Source: an uncultured Flavobacteriales bacterium (GTDB taxonomy: Bacteria; Bacteroidota; Bacteroidia; Flavobacteriales_D; Sanyastnellaceae). Taken from it: 55,381 nucleotides of DNA. The position numbers and the translations under genes are program-made. Location: assembly GCA_937974555.1 (NCBI GenBank), contig CALJKR010000025.1, positions 1 to 55,381 on the forward strand, written 5' to 3'. Below the pieces are notes generated by a model that saw nothing but the letters and a program-made list of their open reading frames with translations, had not been told where the DNA came from and did not search any database. Of the stretch, positions 8,393-17,719 are shown in pieces. Position 1 is the first letter of the stretch; every line of letters begins with the position of its first letter.

Positions 8393-9541
8393 ATGAAAAA
8401 AGCCCTTATTACTGGTATCACTGGCCAGGATGGAGCTTATTTGGCTGAACTCCTGCTGAATAAGGGATACGAAGTTTGGGGGATGAAAAGAAGGTCCTCC
8501 ATCTTCAATACAGCAAGAATAGACGGATTATTTGCAAAGGATCGTCAAGAGGAAGATGCTCGTTTTCACTATTTCTATGGTGATCTGACAGACTCGAGTA
8601 ATATTATTCGATATATACAAGAAATTCAGCCAGATGAGATTTACAATTTGGCTGCAATGTCGCATGTTAAGGTCAGTTTTGATATGCCGGAGTACACCGG
8701 TAACGCAGATGGATTAGGCACTTTACGTATTTTGGATGCGGTAAAGATGCTGGGATTAAAAGACAAAACCCGAATTTACCAAGCTTCTACATCTGAGTTG
8801 TATGGGTTGGTTCAAGACGTGCCGCAATCAGAGAAGACTCCTTTCTATCCCCGATCACCTTATGCAGTTGCCAAATTGTACGCGTATTGGATGACCGTCA
8901 ATTATCGTGAGGCATACGGAATGCATGCCAGCAATGGTATTCTCTTTAATCATGAATCTCCGTTGCGTGGAGAAACTTTTGTGACCCGAAAAATTACAAG
9001 GGCTGTTGCCAATATCGCTTTGGGATTACAGAAAGTTTTGTCTTTGGGTAATTTGGATGCACAACGCGATTGGGGGCATGCCAAGGATTATGTAGAGGCA
9101 ATGTATTTGATTCTTCAACAAGATCAGCCGGACGATTATGTTATTGCTACGGGTGTGACTACGCGTGTTAGAGATTTTGTTCTTCAGGCTTTTGGCGAGG
9201 TGGGAATTGCTTTGGAATTTTCAGGCCAAGGGGTTGATGAGATAGGAAAAATTTCATCCATTGATCACGCCAAGTTTGCTGAGATTTCAGGTAAGGAAAG
9301 TACACTTCAGGTTGGCGAGACACTGGTTGTCGTAGATCCATATTATTTCAGACCCACGGAAGTTGAGCTTTTGATTGGGGATGCAACCAAAGCCAAGACT
9401 GTTTTGGGCTGGGAGCCGCAATACACCCTATCAGAGATGATCTCAGAGATGGTTCACGCAGATGTACTCCACGTCAGAAAAGAATTGGTTTTGAAAGACG
9501 TTGGATTTGACGTGATCGGTAAAATGGAAGATTTGGTTTAA
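8393..9541 (+). CDS. gmd: GDP-mannose 4,6-dehydratase
   Basis: A 382-residue extended short-chain dehydrogenase that converts GDP-D-mannose to GDP-4-keto-6-deoxy-D-mannose, the precursor of L-fucose, D-rhamnose and perosamine. The N-terminus has the Rossmann motif GITGQDGAYLAELLL followed by the NADP-binding GMKRRSS. The catalytic Thr/Ser-Glu lies in STSELYG and the Tyr-Lys pair in SPYAVAK; NHESPLRGETFVTRK is a strong family signature. No fcl/wcaG reductase gene lies beside it, so the product sugar is unknown. It is physically separate from the polysaccharide operon at 19 kb but probably feeds surface glycans. Confidence 0.96.
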   Translation: MKKALITGITGQDGAYLAELLLNKGYEVWGMKRRSSIFNTARIDGLFAKDRQEEDARFHYFYGDLTDSSNIIRYIQEIQPDEIYNLAAMSHVKVSFDMPEYTGNADGLGTLRILDAVKMLGLKDKTRIYQASTSELYGLVQDVPQSEKTPFYPRSPYAVAKLYAYWMTVNYREAYGMHASNGILFNHESPLRGETFVTRKITRAVANIALGLQKVLSLGNLDAQRDWGHAKDYVEAMYLILQQDQPDDYVIATGVTTRVRDFVLQAFGEVGIALEFSGQGVDEIGKISSIDHAKFAEISGKESTLQVGETLVVVDPYYFRPTEVELLIGDATKAKTVLGWEPQYTLSEMISEMVHADVLHVRKELVLKDVGFDVIGKMEDLV

Positions 9542-9556
9542 TACCCAAGTGTTCTT

Positions 9557-10852
9557 TTACTTGCTGGTAAATTTCATCAAATCTTCACCGATATCTTTCC
9601 TGAAATACTTTCCACTATACTTGATTTGATTTGCATTTTTCATGCTTTGAAAAATTGCATCGTCCATTCTGTGAGCCAACGAGGTAACAGCCATTACGCG
9701 ACCTCCATTGGTGACCAACTTTTGATCTTTACCACTCAGTTTGGTTCCTGCATGAAATAATAAACTATCCTGAATCTCATCCAAGGCCTTGATTTCCTTT
9801 CCTTTTTCATAATCTCCGGGATATCCGTCAGCGACCAACATCACGCAAGCTGCTGTACGATCGTCAATGTGCATGTCACACTCTCCCAATGTCTCAGTTG
9901 CAACACCCTCGAAAAGATTCAATAAATCCGATTTTAGTCGAGGCAATATGGCTTCTGTTTCGGGATCCCCCAAACGGCAGTTGTATTCTATGACATAGGG
10001 TTCATTGCCCACTTTCATGATGCCAAAGAAAATAAACCCTTTGTACTTCAACCCATCTGCCACGAGTCCTTTCATGGTGGGTATGATGATTTGGGTTTCG
10101 ATTTTATCTTTGAATTCAGGTGTGCAGAATGGAACCGGTGAAATGGCACCCATTCCTCCAGTATTGAGTCCGGTATCTCCTTCGCCAATGCGCTTGTAAT
10201 CTTTGGCTTCAGGAAGAACGCGGTACGAAGTTCCATCGGTAATAATAAAGGCAGAGCACTCAATTCCTTTTAGAAACTCTTCGATGACTACAGTTGTTCC
10301 CGCATCACCAAAGGCTTTGCCACTCAACATTGCTTTAACTTCGTCTTTCGCTTTTTTGTGATCATCTAAAATCAAGACACCTTTACCACTTGCCAAGCCA
10401 TCGGCTTTTAATACAATGGGTTTTTTAAGTGTATCGATAAATGCTTGGGCTTCTTTGATTTGCTCTGAGCCAAAAGAGGCATATTTGGCCGTTGGAATCC
10501 CATGACGAATCATGAATTCTTTGGCGAATTTTTTACTTCCTTCCAGTTGTGCGCAAGTTTGATTGGGTCCGATAATGGCCACTTTTTGAAGATGTTTATC
10601 GCTTTCAAAAAAGTCTACGATACCCTCAACCAAAGGGATTTCAGGACCAACCACCACCATGGTGATTTCCTTTTCTAAAACAAATTTTTTGATGGCTTTA
10701 AAATCGGTAGGGTCAATGTTGACATTTTCGCCAAATCGAGGCGTGCCGCCATTGCCCGGAGCAATGAACAAATCTCTTAAAAGTGAACTCTGAGAAATTT
10801 TCCAACAAATTGCATTTTCTCTTCCGCCTGATCCCAATACCAAAACATTCAT
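9557..10852 (-). CDS. purD: Phosphoribosylamine-glycine ligase (GARS)
   Basis: A 431-residue ATP-grasp enzyme that joins glycine to phosphoribosylamine to give GAR in purine synthesis. It opens MNVLVLGSGGRENAICWK, matching the family start. The ATP-grasp core has PIVLKADGLASGKGVLI, and the metal and substrate region has NCRLGDPETEAILPRLKSD. Length is standard for monofunctional PurD. Upstream, TTACTTTG (minus strand, 10871-10878) is a one-mismatch -7 box 18 bases from the ATG. Confidence 0.97.
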   Translation of the reverse strand: MNVLVLGSGGRENAICWKISQSSLLRDLFIAPGNGGTPRFGENVNIDPTDFKAIKKFVLEKEITMVVVGPEIPLVEGIVDFFESDKHLQKVAIIGPNQTCAQLEGSKKFAKEFMIRHGIPTAKYASFGSEQIKEAQAFIDTLKKPIVLKADGLASGKGVLILDDHKKAKDEVKAMLSGKAFGDAGTTVVIEEFLKGIECSAFIITDGTSYRVLPEAKDYKRIGEGDTGLNTGGMGAISPVPFCTPEFKDKIETQIIIPTMKGLVADGLKYKGFIFFGIMKVGNEPYVIEYNCRLGDPETEAILPRLKSDLLNLFEGVATETLGECDMHIDDRTAACVMLVADGYPGDYEKGKEIKALDEIQDSLLFHAGTKLSGKDQKLVTNGGRVMAVTSLAHRMDDAIFQSMKNANQIKYSGKYFRKDIGEDLMKFTSK

Positions 10853-10931
10853 AACTTCTAGCTTTAGCTACAAAGTAAATGATGCGACGGGGAATCTAAA
10901 AACTGAATTACCAACAATCCACTTGGATGTA

Positions 10932-13700
10932 TTAGTGTGCCACCAGCCAATTTTCTCCTACACCTGATTCCGCGATCAACGGAACATTCATTTGGATGGC
11001 GTTTTGCATGCAATCTTGAACGATTTGTTTTACTCGATCTTGCTCACTTAACAAGACATCAAATACCAATTCGTCATGTACCTGAAGGAGCATTTTGGAC
11101 TGGATATTATTTTCTCTGAATGCCTTGTAAATACTGATCATTGCGAGTTTTATAATGTCTGCAGCTGATCCTTGAATGGGTGCGTTTATGGCGTTTCTTT
11201 CTGCAAATCCTCTGACGATGGCATTGCGACTATTGATGTCGGGCAATTGTCTTTTTCGATGCAAAAGGGTTTCTACATATCCTCTTTCTTTGGCTTGTTC
11301 GATTTGATCGGCCTGAAAGTTTTTTAATGTTGAAAATTGTTTGAAATAGGAGTCAATGATTTCCTTGGCTTCTGTTCTGCTAATTCCAAGATTTTGCGCC
11401 AATCCAAAAGCACCTTGTCCGTAAAGGATTCCAAAATTGACCGCTTTGGCTTGGCTTCGCATTTCTTTGGTAACCTCTTCAATGGGCACGTTAAATACTT
11501 TGGCAGCTGTGGCTTGGTGAATGTCCTTGCCTGAATTGAATGCCTCGCACATGTTTTGGTCTTCACTCATACTGGCTATGACACGCAATTCAATTTGTGA
11601 ATAGTCAGCCGACAATATGGTGTAGTCTTGATTTTTAGGTATAAACGCTTTTCTAATTTCTCTTCCTCTGGGTGTTCGGATTGGGATGTTCTGGATGTTG
11701 GGATTGTTGGAACTTAATCGACCTGTTGCGGCCACGGTTTGCATGAATGAGGTGTGCAATCTTCCGGTTTGAGGATGGACCAATGCAGGCAAAGCATCGA
11801 CGTAGGTGGATTTCAACTTTCTTAATTCGCGGTAGTCTAAAATCAAATTGACAATGGGATGTGCATTTGCATATTTGGACAAAACATCTTCTGAGGTGCT
11901 GTATTGTCCCGTTTTGGTTTTCTTTATTTCGTCAGTGATCTTAAGTTTTTCAAACAAAATTGGACCCAATTGTTTGGGCGAATCCAGGTTAAATGTCTCT
12001 CCTGCGATTTCAAAGATTTGCTTTTCTAGAACCGCGATATCTTGTGATAGGACGTCACTGTATTCTTTCAAAAAGGGAACGGCAATGTTGATTCCTTCCC
12101 ATTCCATGTCCGCCAATATGGGAATCAGTGGTATTTCAACTTGGTTGAACAAATCCAATAATCCATGGGTGTGTAATTCGGGTGCTGTTTTTTCAAATAG
12201 CTGCAACGTAATGTCGGCATCCTCACAGGCGTAATCCTTGATTTCTTCTGCGCTGAGGTCAGCCATGCTGCCTTGTCCTTTCCCTTTTTTACCAATGAGC
12301 TCAGTGATGCTAATGGGTTGGTAGTGCAATAAATTTTGCGCCACTTCATCCATTCCATGCTTACTATCCGGATGGAGTAGGTAATGGGCGATCATGGTGT
12401 CATATAGGTTGTTTTGTATAGCAACGCCATATTGACGCATGACTTTCCAATCAAATTTAATGTTGTGACCGATTAATGTACGGTTGGAATCAGCTAGTAA
12501 AGATTGGAAGCAGTTTAACCAAGCAATTACAGATTCCCGATCTTGGGGAAGGTGTACGTAATAGGCTTCATTGGCTTTTACGGCAAATGATAATCCCACC
12601 AAGCGACAAGTGAAAACATCCAAGTCTGACGTTTCGGTATCAAAACAAAAATGGGGATGTTGGCTCAATTGCTCTGCCAATGCTTGGCAACCTTCCAAAG
12701 AATCAATGAGGTGGTATTGGTGTTCTACATCCAGGATGGTTTTGTAAGGCGTCATGACTGTGGGTTCTACGCTTTCTACTGCAAAAAGCTCCCCCTGCAC
12801 GGGTTCTGACGGCTCTTCTCCTAAAATTCTTTTGCTGAGTGTTTTAAATTCTAATTCGTCAAAAATGGCTTTGAGTTTTTCTTTGTCCCAAGCTTTGATT
12901 TTTAAATCTTCTTCGTCAAAGGGTACAGGAGCATCCAATAAAATGGTGGCCAATTTTTTGGACATGATGGCCTGATCTCTGAAATTCTCCACGTTTTCTT
13001 TGAGCTTGCCTTTGAGCTGATGGGTATTTTCCAAAAGGCCTTCCAAAGAGCCAAATTCTTTGGTTAATTTTTGGGCTGTCTTCTCGCCAACTCCCGGGAT
13101 TCCGGGGATATTGTCTACGGCATCACCCATCATTCCCAAAATGTCAACTACTTGATCAATGCGCTCAATATTAAACTTTTCAAGGACTTCGGGTATTCCT
13201 AAAATTTCGGCAGGTCCACCTTGATATCCGGGTTTGTACACATAAATATTCTCCGAAACCAATTGACCGTAGTCCTTGTCGCTGGTCATCATGTACGTGA
13301 TGAATCCTTCTTTTTCTGCAATTTTTGCCAGCGTTCCCACGACATCATCGGCTTCATATCCTTCTTTCATTAAAATGGGAATTCCAAAACCACGGATAAT
13401 ATCCATGATGAAAGGGACACTTAATTTGATATCCTCAGGCGTTTCTTCGCGATTGGCTTTGTATGCTTCATAGTCAATCTCACGTAGTGTTTGAGCAGGG
13501 GCATCAAATACAACGGCCAAGTGACTGGGTTGTTCGTTCTTCATGATGTCCAATAGCACATTGGTCATCCCAAACATGGCCGAGGTGTTTAATCCTTTTG
13601 AATTAATTCGGGGATTGCGAATAAACGCATAGTAAGCACGGAATATAAGTGCATAGGCGTCCAAAAGAAATAACTTGCGTGGATGTGGTTTAGAGATCAT
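10932..13700 (-). CDS. polA: DNA polymerase I with active-looking proofreading domain
   Basis: A 922-residue Pol I for Okazaki-fragment processing and repair. Residues 1 to about 260 are the 5' nuclease (GYEADDVVGTLA, GDAVDNIPGIPGVG). Residues about 330-510 are the 3'-5' exonuclease with all DEDD-Y acids in place: D354 and E356 in FDTETSD, then GHNIKFDW and YACEDADIT. The polymerase domain has motif A LSADYSQIELR, motif B with KAVNFGILYG and motif C LQVHDELVFDV. I place the start at ATG 13700 (MISKPHPRK), since the in-frame 16-residue extension lacks family character. It follows lepA, probably in one transcript. Confidence 0.96.
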   Translation of the reverse strand: MISKPHPRKLFLLDAYALIFRAYYAFIRNPRINSKGLNTSAMFGMTNVLLDIMKNEQPSHLAVVFDAPAQTLREIDYEAYKANREETPEDIKLSVPFIMDIIRGFGIPILMKEGYEADDVVGTLAKIAEKEGFITYMMTSDKDYGQLVSENIYVYKPGYQGGPAEILGIPEVLEKFNIERIDQVVDILGMMGDAVDNIPGIPGVGEKTAQKLTKEFGSLEGLLENTHQLKGKLKENVENFRDQAIMSKKLATILLDAPVPFDEEDLKIKAWDKEKLKAIFDELEFKTLSKRILGEEPSEPVQGELFAVESVEPTVMTPYKTILDVEHQYHLIDSLEGCQALAEQLSQHPHFCFDTETSDLDVFTCRLVGLSFAVKANEAYYVHLPQDRESVIAWLNCFQSLLADSNRTLIGHNIKFDWKVMRQYGVAIQNNLYDTMIAHYLLHPDSKHGMDEVAQNLLHYQPISITELIGKKGKGQGSMADLSAEEIKDYACEDADITLQLFEKTAPELHTHGLLDLFNQVEIPLIPILADMEWEGINIAVPFLKEYSDVLSQDIAVLEKQIFEIAGETFNLDSPKQLGPILFEKLKITDEIKKTKTGQYSTSEDVLSKYANAHPIVNLILDYRELRKLKSTYVDALPALVHPQTGRLHTSFMQTVAATGRLSSNNPNIQNIPIRTPRGREIRKAFIPKNQDYTILSADYSQIELRVIASMSEDQNMCEAFNSGKDIHQATAAKVFNVPIEEVTKEMRSQAKAVNFGILYGQGAFGLAQNLGISRTEAKEIIDSYFKQFSTLKNFQADQIEQAKERGYVETLLHRKRQLPDINSRNAIVRGFAERNAINAPIQGSAADIIKLAMISIYKAFRENNIQSKMLLQVHDELVFDVLLSEQDRVKQIVQDCMQNAIQMNVPLIAESGVGENWLVAH

Positions 13701-13761
13701 CCAACAAAGATAAGCCCTCGTTTCCGAAGGCTTATTTGTTTCATTCAATAAGTTTTGAGAT

Positions 13762-15552
13762 TTACGAATTCAATTTCAACACCGCCAAGAAAGCTTCTTG
13801 GGGGACTTCAACTGAACCTACTTGACGCATTCTCTTTTTACCTTCTTTTTGTTTTTCAAGAAGTTTTCTCTTACGAGAGATATCTCCTCCGTAACACTTG
13901 GCGGTAACGTCTTTTCGCAATGCCTTGATGGTTTCACGAGCGATAATCTTAGCTCCGATCGCAGCTTGCAAGGCAATTTCAAACTGTTGTCTTGGGATGA
14001 GTTCGCGCAATTTCACACAGATTTTTTTACCCAAGTCAAATGCGTGGTCTCTGTGAATCAGAGCGCTCAAGGCATCCACTTGGTCGCCATTGAGCAAGAT
14101 GTCCATTTTCACCAAATCGGATTGTTGCATGCCGATGGGGAAGTAGTCAAATGACGCGTAACCTTTGGAGATGGTTTTCAATCGATCATAAAAGTCAAAA
14201 ACGATTTCAGCCAAAGGCATTTCAAATGTCAGTTCGATACGATCAGAAGTGAGGTACACCTGATTGGTTAACATGCCGCGCTTTTCAATGCAAAGCGTCA
14301 TGATGGCCCCGATGTAGTCGGATTTGGTAATGACTTGCGCTTTGATGTAAGGTTCCTCTACGTATTCTAATTTATTGGGATCAGGCAATTCAGATGGGTT
14401 GTGGATCTCATGATTGGTACCATCTTTCATGTAGGCAATGTAACTTACGTTGGGCACGGTCGTAATGACCGTCATGTTGAACTCACGTTCCAATCGCTCT
14501 TGGATAATTTCCATGTGCAACATGCCCAAGAAACCGCATCGGAATCCAAATCCCAATGCCGCGGAACTTTCTGGTTCAAACACCAAAGAAGCATCGTTCA
14601 ATTGCAATTTTTCCATGCTGGCGCGTAGCTCTTCATATTCATCGGTGTCCACAGGATAAACCCCAGCAAATACCATGGGCTTTACATCTTCAAATCCTTT
14701 GACCGCCTCAGTGCAAGGGTTGGCCATGGTGGTAATTGTATCACCCACCTTAACTTCAGAAGCCGTTTTAATACCGGAGATAATATATCCAACATCACCT
14801 GCTTTAACCTCTGTTCGTGGCATCAAATCCAATCCCAAAACGCCAATCTCATCAGCGAAATATTCTTTGCCGTTGCTCATGAATTTTACTTTGTCCCCTT
14901 TTTTAATGGTGCCATTTAGAATTCTGTAGTAGGCGATAATTCCTCTGAATGAATTGAAAACAGAGTCAAAAATCATGGCTTGAAGGGGAGCTGCGACGTC
15001 CCCTTTGGGCGCTGGAATTTTTTCGCAAATGGCTTCAAGAATTTCGTCAACCCCTTGCCCCGTTTTACCACTGGCAATCAATATTTCATCACGCTCACAA
15101 CCCAACAATTCTACCACTTGGTCTTTCACCAATTCTGGTTCGGCATTGGGAAGGTCGATTTTATTTAACACAGGAATGATGGTCAAGTCATGCTCCATAG
15201 CCAGATACAAATTGGAAATGGTTTGGGCTTGTATACCTTGGGTACAGTCGACAATCAAAAGAGCCCCTTCACACGATGCGATGGATCGGGAAACCTCATA
15301 GCTGAAATCCACGTGACCCGGAGTGTCAATTAAATTCAAGACATACTTCTTGCCTTTGTGCTCGTGATTCATTTGAATAGCGTGGGCTTTGATGGTAATG
15401 CCTTTTTCACGCTCCAAATCCATATCGTCCAGGGTCTGGGCCACCAGCTTTCTGTCATCAATGGTTTTGGTCACTTGTAACAGACGATCTGCCAAGGTAC
15501 TTTTTCCGTGGTCAATGTGGGCAATGATGCAAAAATTTCTAATGTGATCCAT
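13762..15552 (-). CDS. lepA: Elongation factor 4 (LepA)
   Basis: A 596-residue translational GTPase that back-translocates or remodels stalled ribosomes. G1 is AHIDHGKST, G3 is DTPGHVDF and G4 is NKIDLP, all in the N-terminal 170 residues. The LepA-specific C-terminal domain shows the basic stretch AKCYGGDISRKRKLLEKQKE and GKKRMRQVGSVEVPQEAF. Length is normal (about 600). A one-mismatch -7 box, TAAATTCG on the minus strand (15573-15580), lies 20 bases upstream. It is divergent from the protease gene. Confidence 0.97.
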   Translation of the reverse strand: MDHIRNFCIIAHIDHGKSTLADRLLQVTKTIDDRKLVAQTLDDMDLEREKGITIKAHAIQMNHEHKGKKYVLNLIDTPGHVDFSYEVSRSIASCEGALLIVDCTQGIQAQTISNLYLAMEHDLTIIPVLNKIDLPNAEPELVKDQVVELLGCERDEILIASGKTGQGVDEILEAICEKIPAPKGDVAAPLQAMIFDSVFNSFRGIIAYYRILNGTIKKGDKVKFMSNGKEYFADEIGVLGLDLMPRTEVKAGDVGYIISGIKTASEVKVGDTITTMANPCTEAVKGFEDVKPMVFAGVYPVDTDEYEELRASMEKLQLNDASLVFEPESSAALGFGFRCGFLGMLHMEIIQERLEREFNMTVITTVPNVSYIAYMKDGTNHEIHNPSELPDPNKLEYVEEPYIKAQVITKSDYIGAIMTLCIEKRGMLTNQVYLTSDRIELTFEMPLAEIVFDFYDRLKTISKGYASFDYFPIGMQQSDLVKMDILLNGDQVDALSALIHRDHAFDLGKKICVKLRELIPRQQFEIALQAAIGAKIIARETIKALRKDVTAKCYGGDISRKRKLLEKQKEGKKRMRQVGSVEVPQEAFLAVLKLNS

Positions 15553-15626
15553 ATTTGATTTTCTCAGGTCCGCGAATTTACGACCCTTTTAACCAAAAAA
15601 ATGGTCTGTCAAGCGCATATTTCAGA

Positions 15627-15634
15627 TATTTTTG
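15627..15634 (+). promoter_or_regulatory. Predicted -7 box for the protease-aminopeptidase operon
   Basis: TATTTTTG matches TAnnTTTG, 21 bases before the ATG at 15656, in the divergent lepA/protease spacer. No clear -33 TTG is seen at the usual distance. Confidence 0.5.
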
Positions 15635-15655
15635 TTGACCTGCAAATAATTGGAA

Positions 15656-17719
15656 ATGAGAAAAAGAATCATAATGACCGCGATGGTCATTTTTTCGGGA
15701 ATGATGGGATGGTCACAAGCCGTTCAACCGTGCGGACAATCGGGACTATTGGACACCTATTTTTCACAACACCCGGAAGACCGTGTATTGAGAGATGAAG
15801 CTGCACGTTTTCTGGATGAGAGAACCCAATTGATTGGCCAAGAGCGTGGCGGTGGGATGACGGTTTACACGATACCTGTCGTCTTTCATGTGGTTCACAA
15901 TTATGGCACTGAGAATATTTCTGATGATCAAATTTTAGATGGCCTCGCTATTTTAAATCGCGATTTTCGTCGTCAAAATAGTGACACCGTGGTGGTGGTG
16001 GATGCCTTTGACCAATTGGTCGCCGATGTTGGAATTGAATTTAAGTTGGCTACCAAAGATCCAGATGGCAACTGTACTTCTGGGATTACCCGAACGGTCA
16101 GTGATTTGACAACAGTGGGTGATCAAGGGGTGAAGGATTTGATCATGTGGCCCAGAAACAGGTACCTCAATATTTGGGTGGTACAAAATGCCAATGGGGC
16201 AGCAGGTTACTCTAATCTACCGCCCAATGTGGCAGGAAATTGGGGAGCGACAACCGATGGCATTGTCGTTCGTTCTGATTATGTGGGTTCTATTGGCACG
16301 AGTAATGTGCAGCGATCAAGAACTTTAACCCATGAATCAGGTCATTGGTTGAATTTGATGCATACTTGGGGGGATAGCAACGAGCCGGCATTGGCGACCA
16401 ATTGTGATATTGACGATGGAGTGGATGACACACCGCTAACAATCGGTTGGACCACGTGTAATCTCAATGGGGCCACTTGCGGAAGTGCATTGGACAATGT
16501 TCAGAATTATATGGAATACAGTTATTGCTCCAGGATGTTTACTTTGGGTCAAGCAGACAGAATGCGCGCCGCGATTACATCCTCTGTGGCGCAGCGAAAT
16601 CAATTGATTACTGCTTCCAATTTGGCCTTGACTGGTGTGACCAACCCTGCGTTGTGTGTTGCAGATTTTGAAGTGGACAGAACGGTGATTTGTGTGGGAG
16701 ATTCCATTGTTTTTAATGATAACAGCTACAATTATCCAACCACTTGGACTTGGGATTTTGGTGATGGTGAAACCTTAACAGGTGTGGATCCTTTGGTGCA
16801 CAAAAACCCGGTGCATTATTACAATACCCCAGGAACCTATAATGTAACATTGACTGTTTCCAATACCACAGGGAGCCTGACCAAAGTGAAGAATAGTTTG
16901 ATCCGCGTTTTTGCTGCCCCTGGTCAAATACAAACCTTGACAGAGGGATTTGAAACATGGCCCAACAATGACATGTGGGCAGTATACAATCAAAATGGCG
17001 ACGTAGGTTATACCATGACCAACACCACTTCAGCCTCTGGAGATCAATGTTTGCGATTGCTGAATGGCAATACCGATATTATCGACGGAAGAGATGAGTT
17101 GATCTCGATTCCTTTTGATTTTTCAGGTCAAGATTCAATCATCATTTCATACAAGTGGGCGTTTGCTCAAAAATCAACCAATACGAATGATCGATTTAGA
17201 ATTTCAGGTTCCGCAGATTGCGGCAACAACTGGGCATTATTGAAAATTCATCAAGGCGTTTCCAATTTGCCTACGGCTCCCGACAATGATGGTAATTTCA
17301 TTCCAACCGCAGACCAGTGGTCTTCCAATACCGTTGTCCTGACCAATCTCTCTTATATGTCTGAAAATTTCCAGGTGAAATTTGAGTTCGTGGGCAAGGG
17401 AGGCAATCACTTCTATTTGGATGATATCAATATTTTCACACCAGGAGTAACCGCTGTGGGTACGATTACGCCGACCACACAGGTCTTTTTGTATCCAAAC
17501 CCATCGGAAGATGAAATGCAAATGCAATTGGAACTATGGCAACAAGGTCAATATGATATAGAAATGTGGGATGCTACAGGAAGAAAAGTTTGGAATAATC
17601 ATGTGATGTTTTCAGCAGGTGAGCATCGTGTTAGCCTACCCCAACAACCCAGTGGATTGTACATGATCACATTAAAAAGCGAAAAAGAAACCATTGTTAA
17701 ACGAGCGATTTTCAAGTAA
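15656..17719 (+). CDS. Secreted M43 (pappalysin-type) metalloprotease, PKD and T9SS domains
   Basis: A 687-residue exported protease. A signal peptide (MRKRIIMTAMV...GWSQA) is followed by a propeptide-like segment and the M43 catalytic domain. The zinc site is HESGHWLNLMH near residue 222, with the Cys-containing Asp loop after it and a Met-turn at NYMEYSYC. A PKD domain follows (WTWDFGDGE, about residues 335-425), then a jelly-roll-like region starting GFETWPNN, and a T9SS type A domain at the C-terminus (LYPNPSEDEM ... GLYMITLKS). I place the start at ATG 15656 over the TTG two codons earlier. Its stop overlaps the next start by one base (TAATG). Confidence 0.9.
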   Translation: MRKRIIMTAMVIFSGMMGWSQAVQPCGQSGLLDTYFSQHPEDRVLRDEAARFLDERTQLIGQERGGGMTVYTIPVVFHVVHNYGTENISDDQILDGLAILNRDFRRQNSDTVVVVDAFDQLVADVGIEFKLATKDPDGNCTSGITRTVSDLTTVGDQGVKDLIMWPRNRYLNIWVVQNANGAAGYSNLPPNVAGNWGATTDGIVVRSDYVGSIGTSNVQRSRTLTHESGHWLNLMHTWGDSNEPALATNCDIDDGVDDTPLTIGWTTCNLNGATCGSALDNVQNYMEYSYCSRMFTLGQADRMRAAITSSVAQRNQLITASNLALTGVTNPALCVADFEVDRTVICVGDSIVFNDNSYNYPTTWTWDFGDGETLTGVDPLVHKNPVHYYNTPGTYNVTLTVSNTTGSLTKVKNSLIRVFAAPGQIQTLTEGFETWPNNDMWAVYNQNGDVGYTMTNTTSASGDQCLRLLNGNTDIIDGRDELISIPFDFSGQDSIIISYKWAFAQKSTNTNDRFRISGSADCGNNWALLKIHQGVSNLPTAPDNDGNFIPTADQWSSNTVVLTNLSYMSENFQVKFEFVGKGGNHFYLDDINIFTPGVTAVGTITPTTQVFLYPNPSEDEMQMQLELWQQGQYDIEMWDATGRKVWNNHVMFSAGEHRVSLPQQPSGLYMITLKSEKETIVKRAIFK

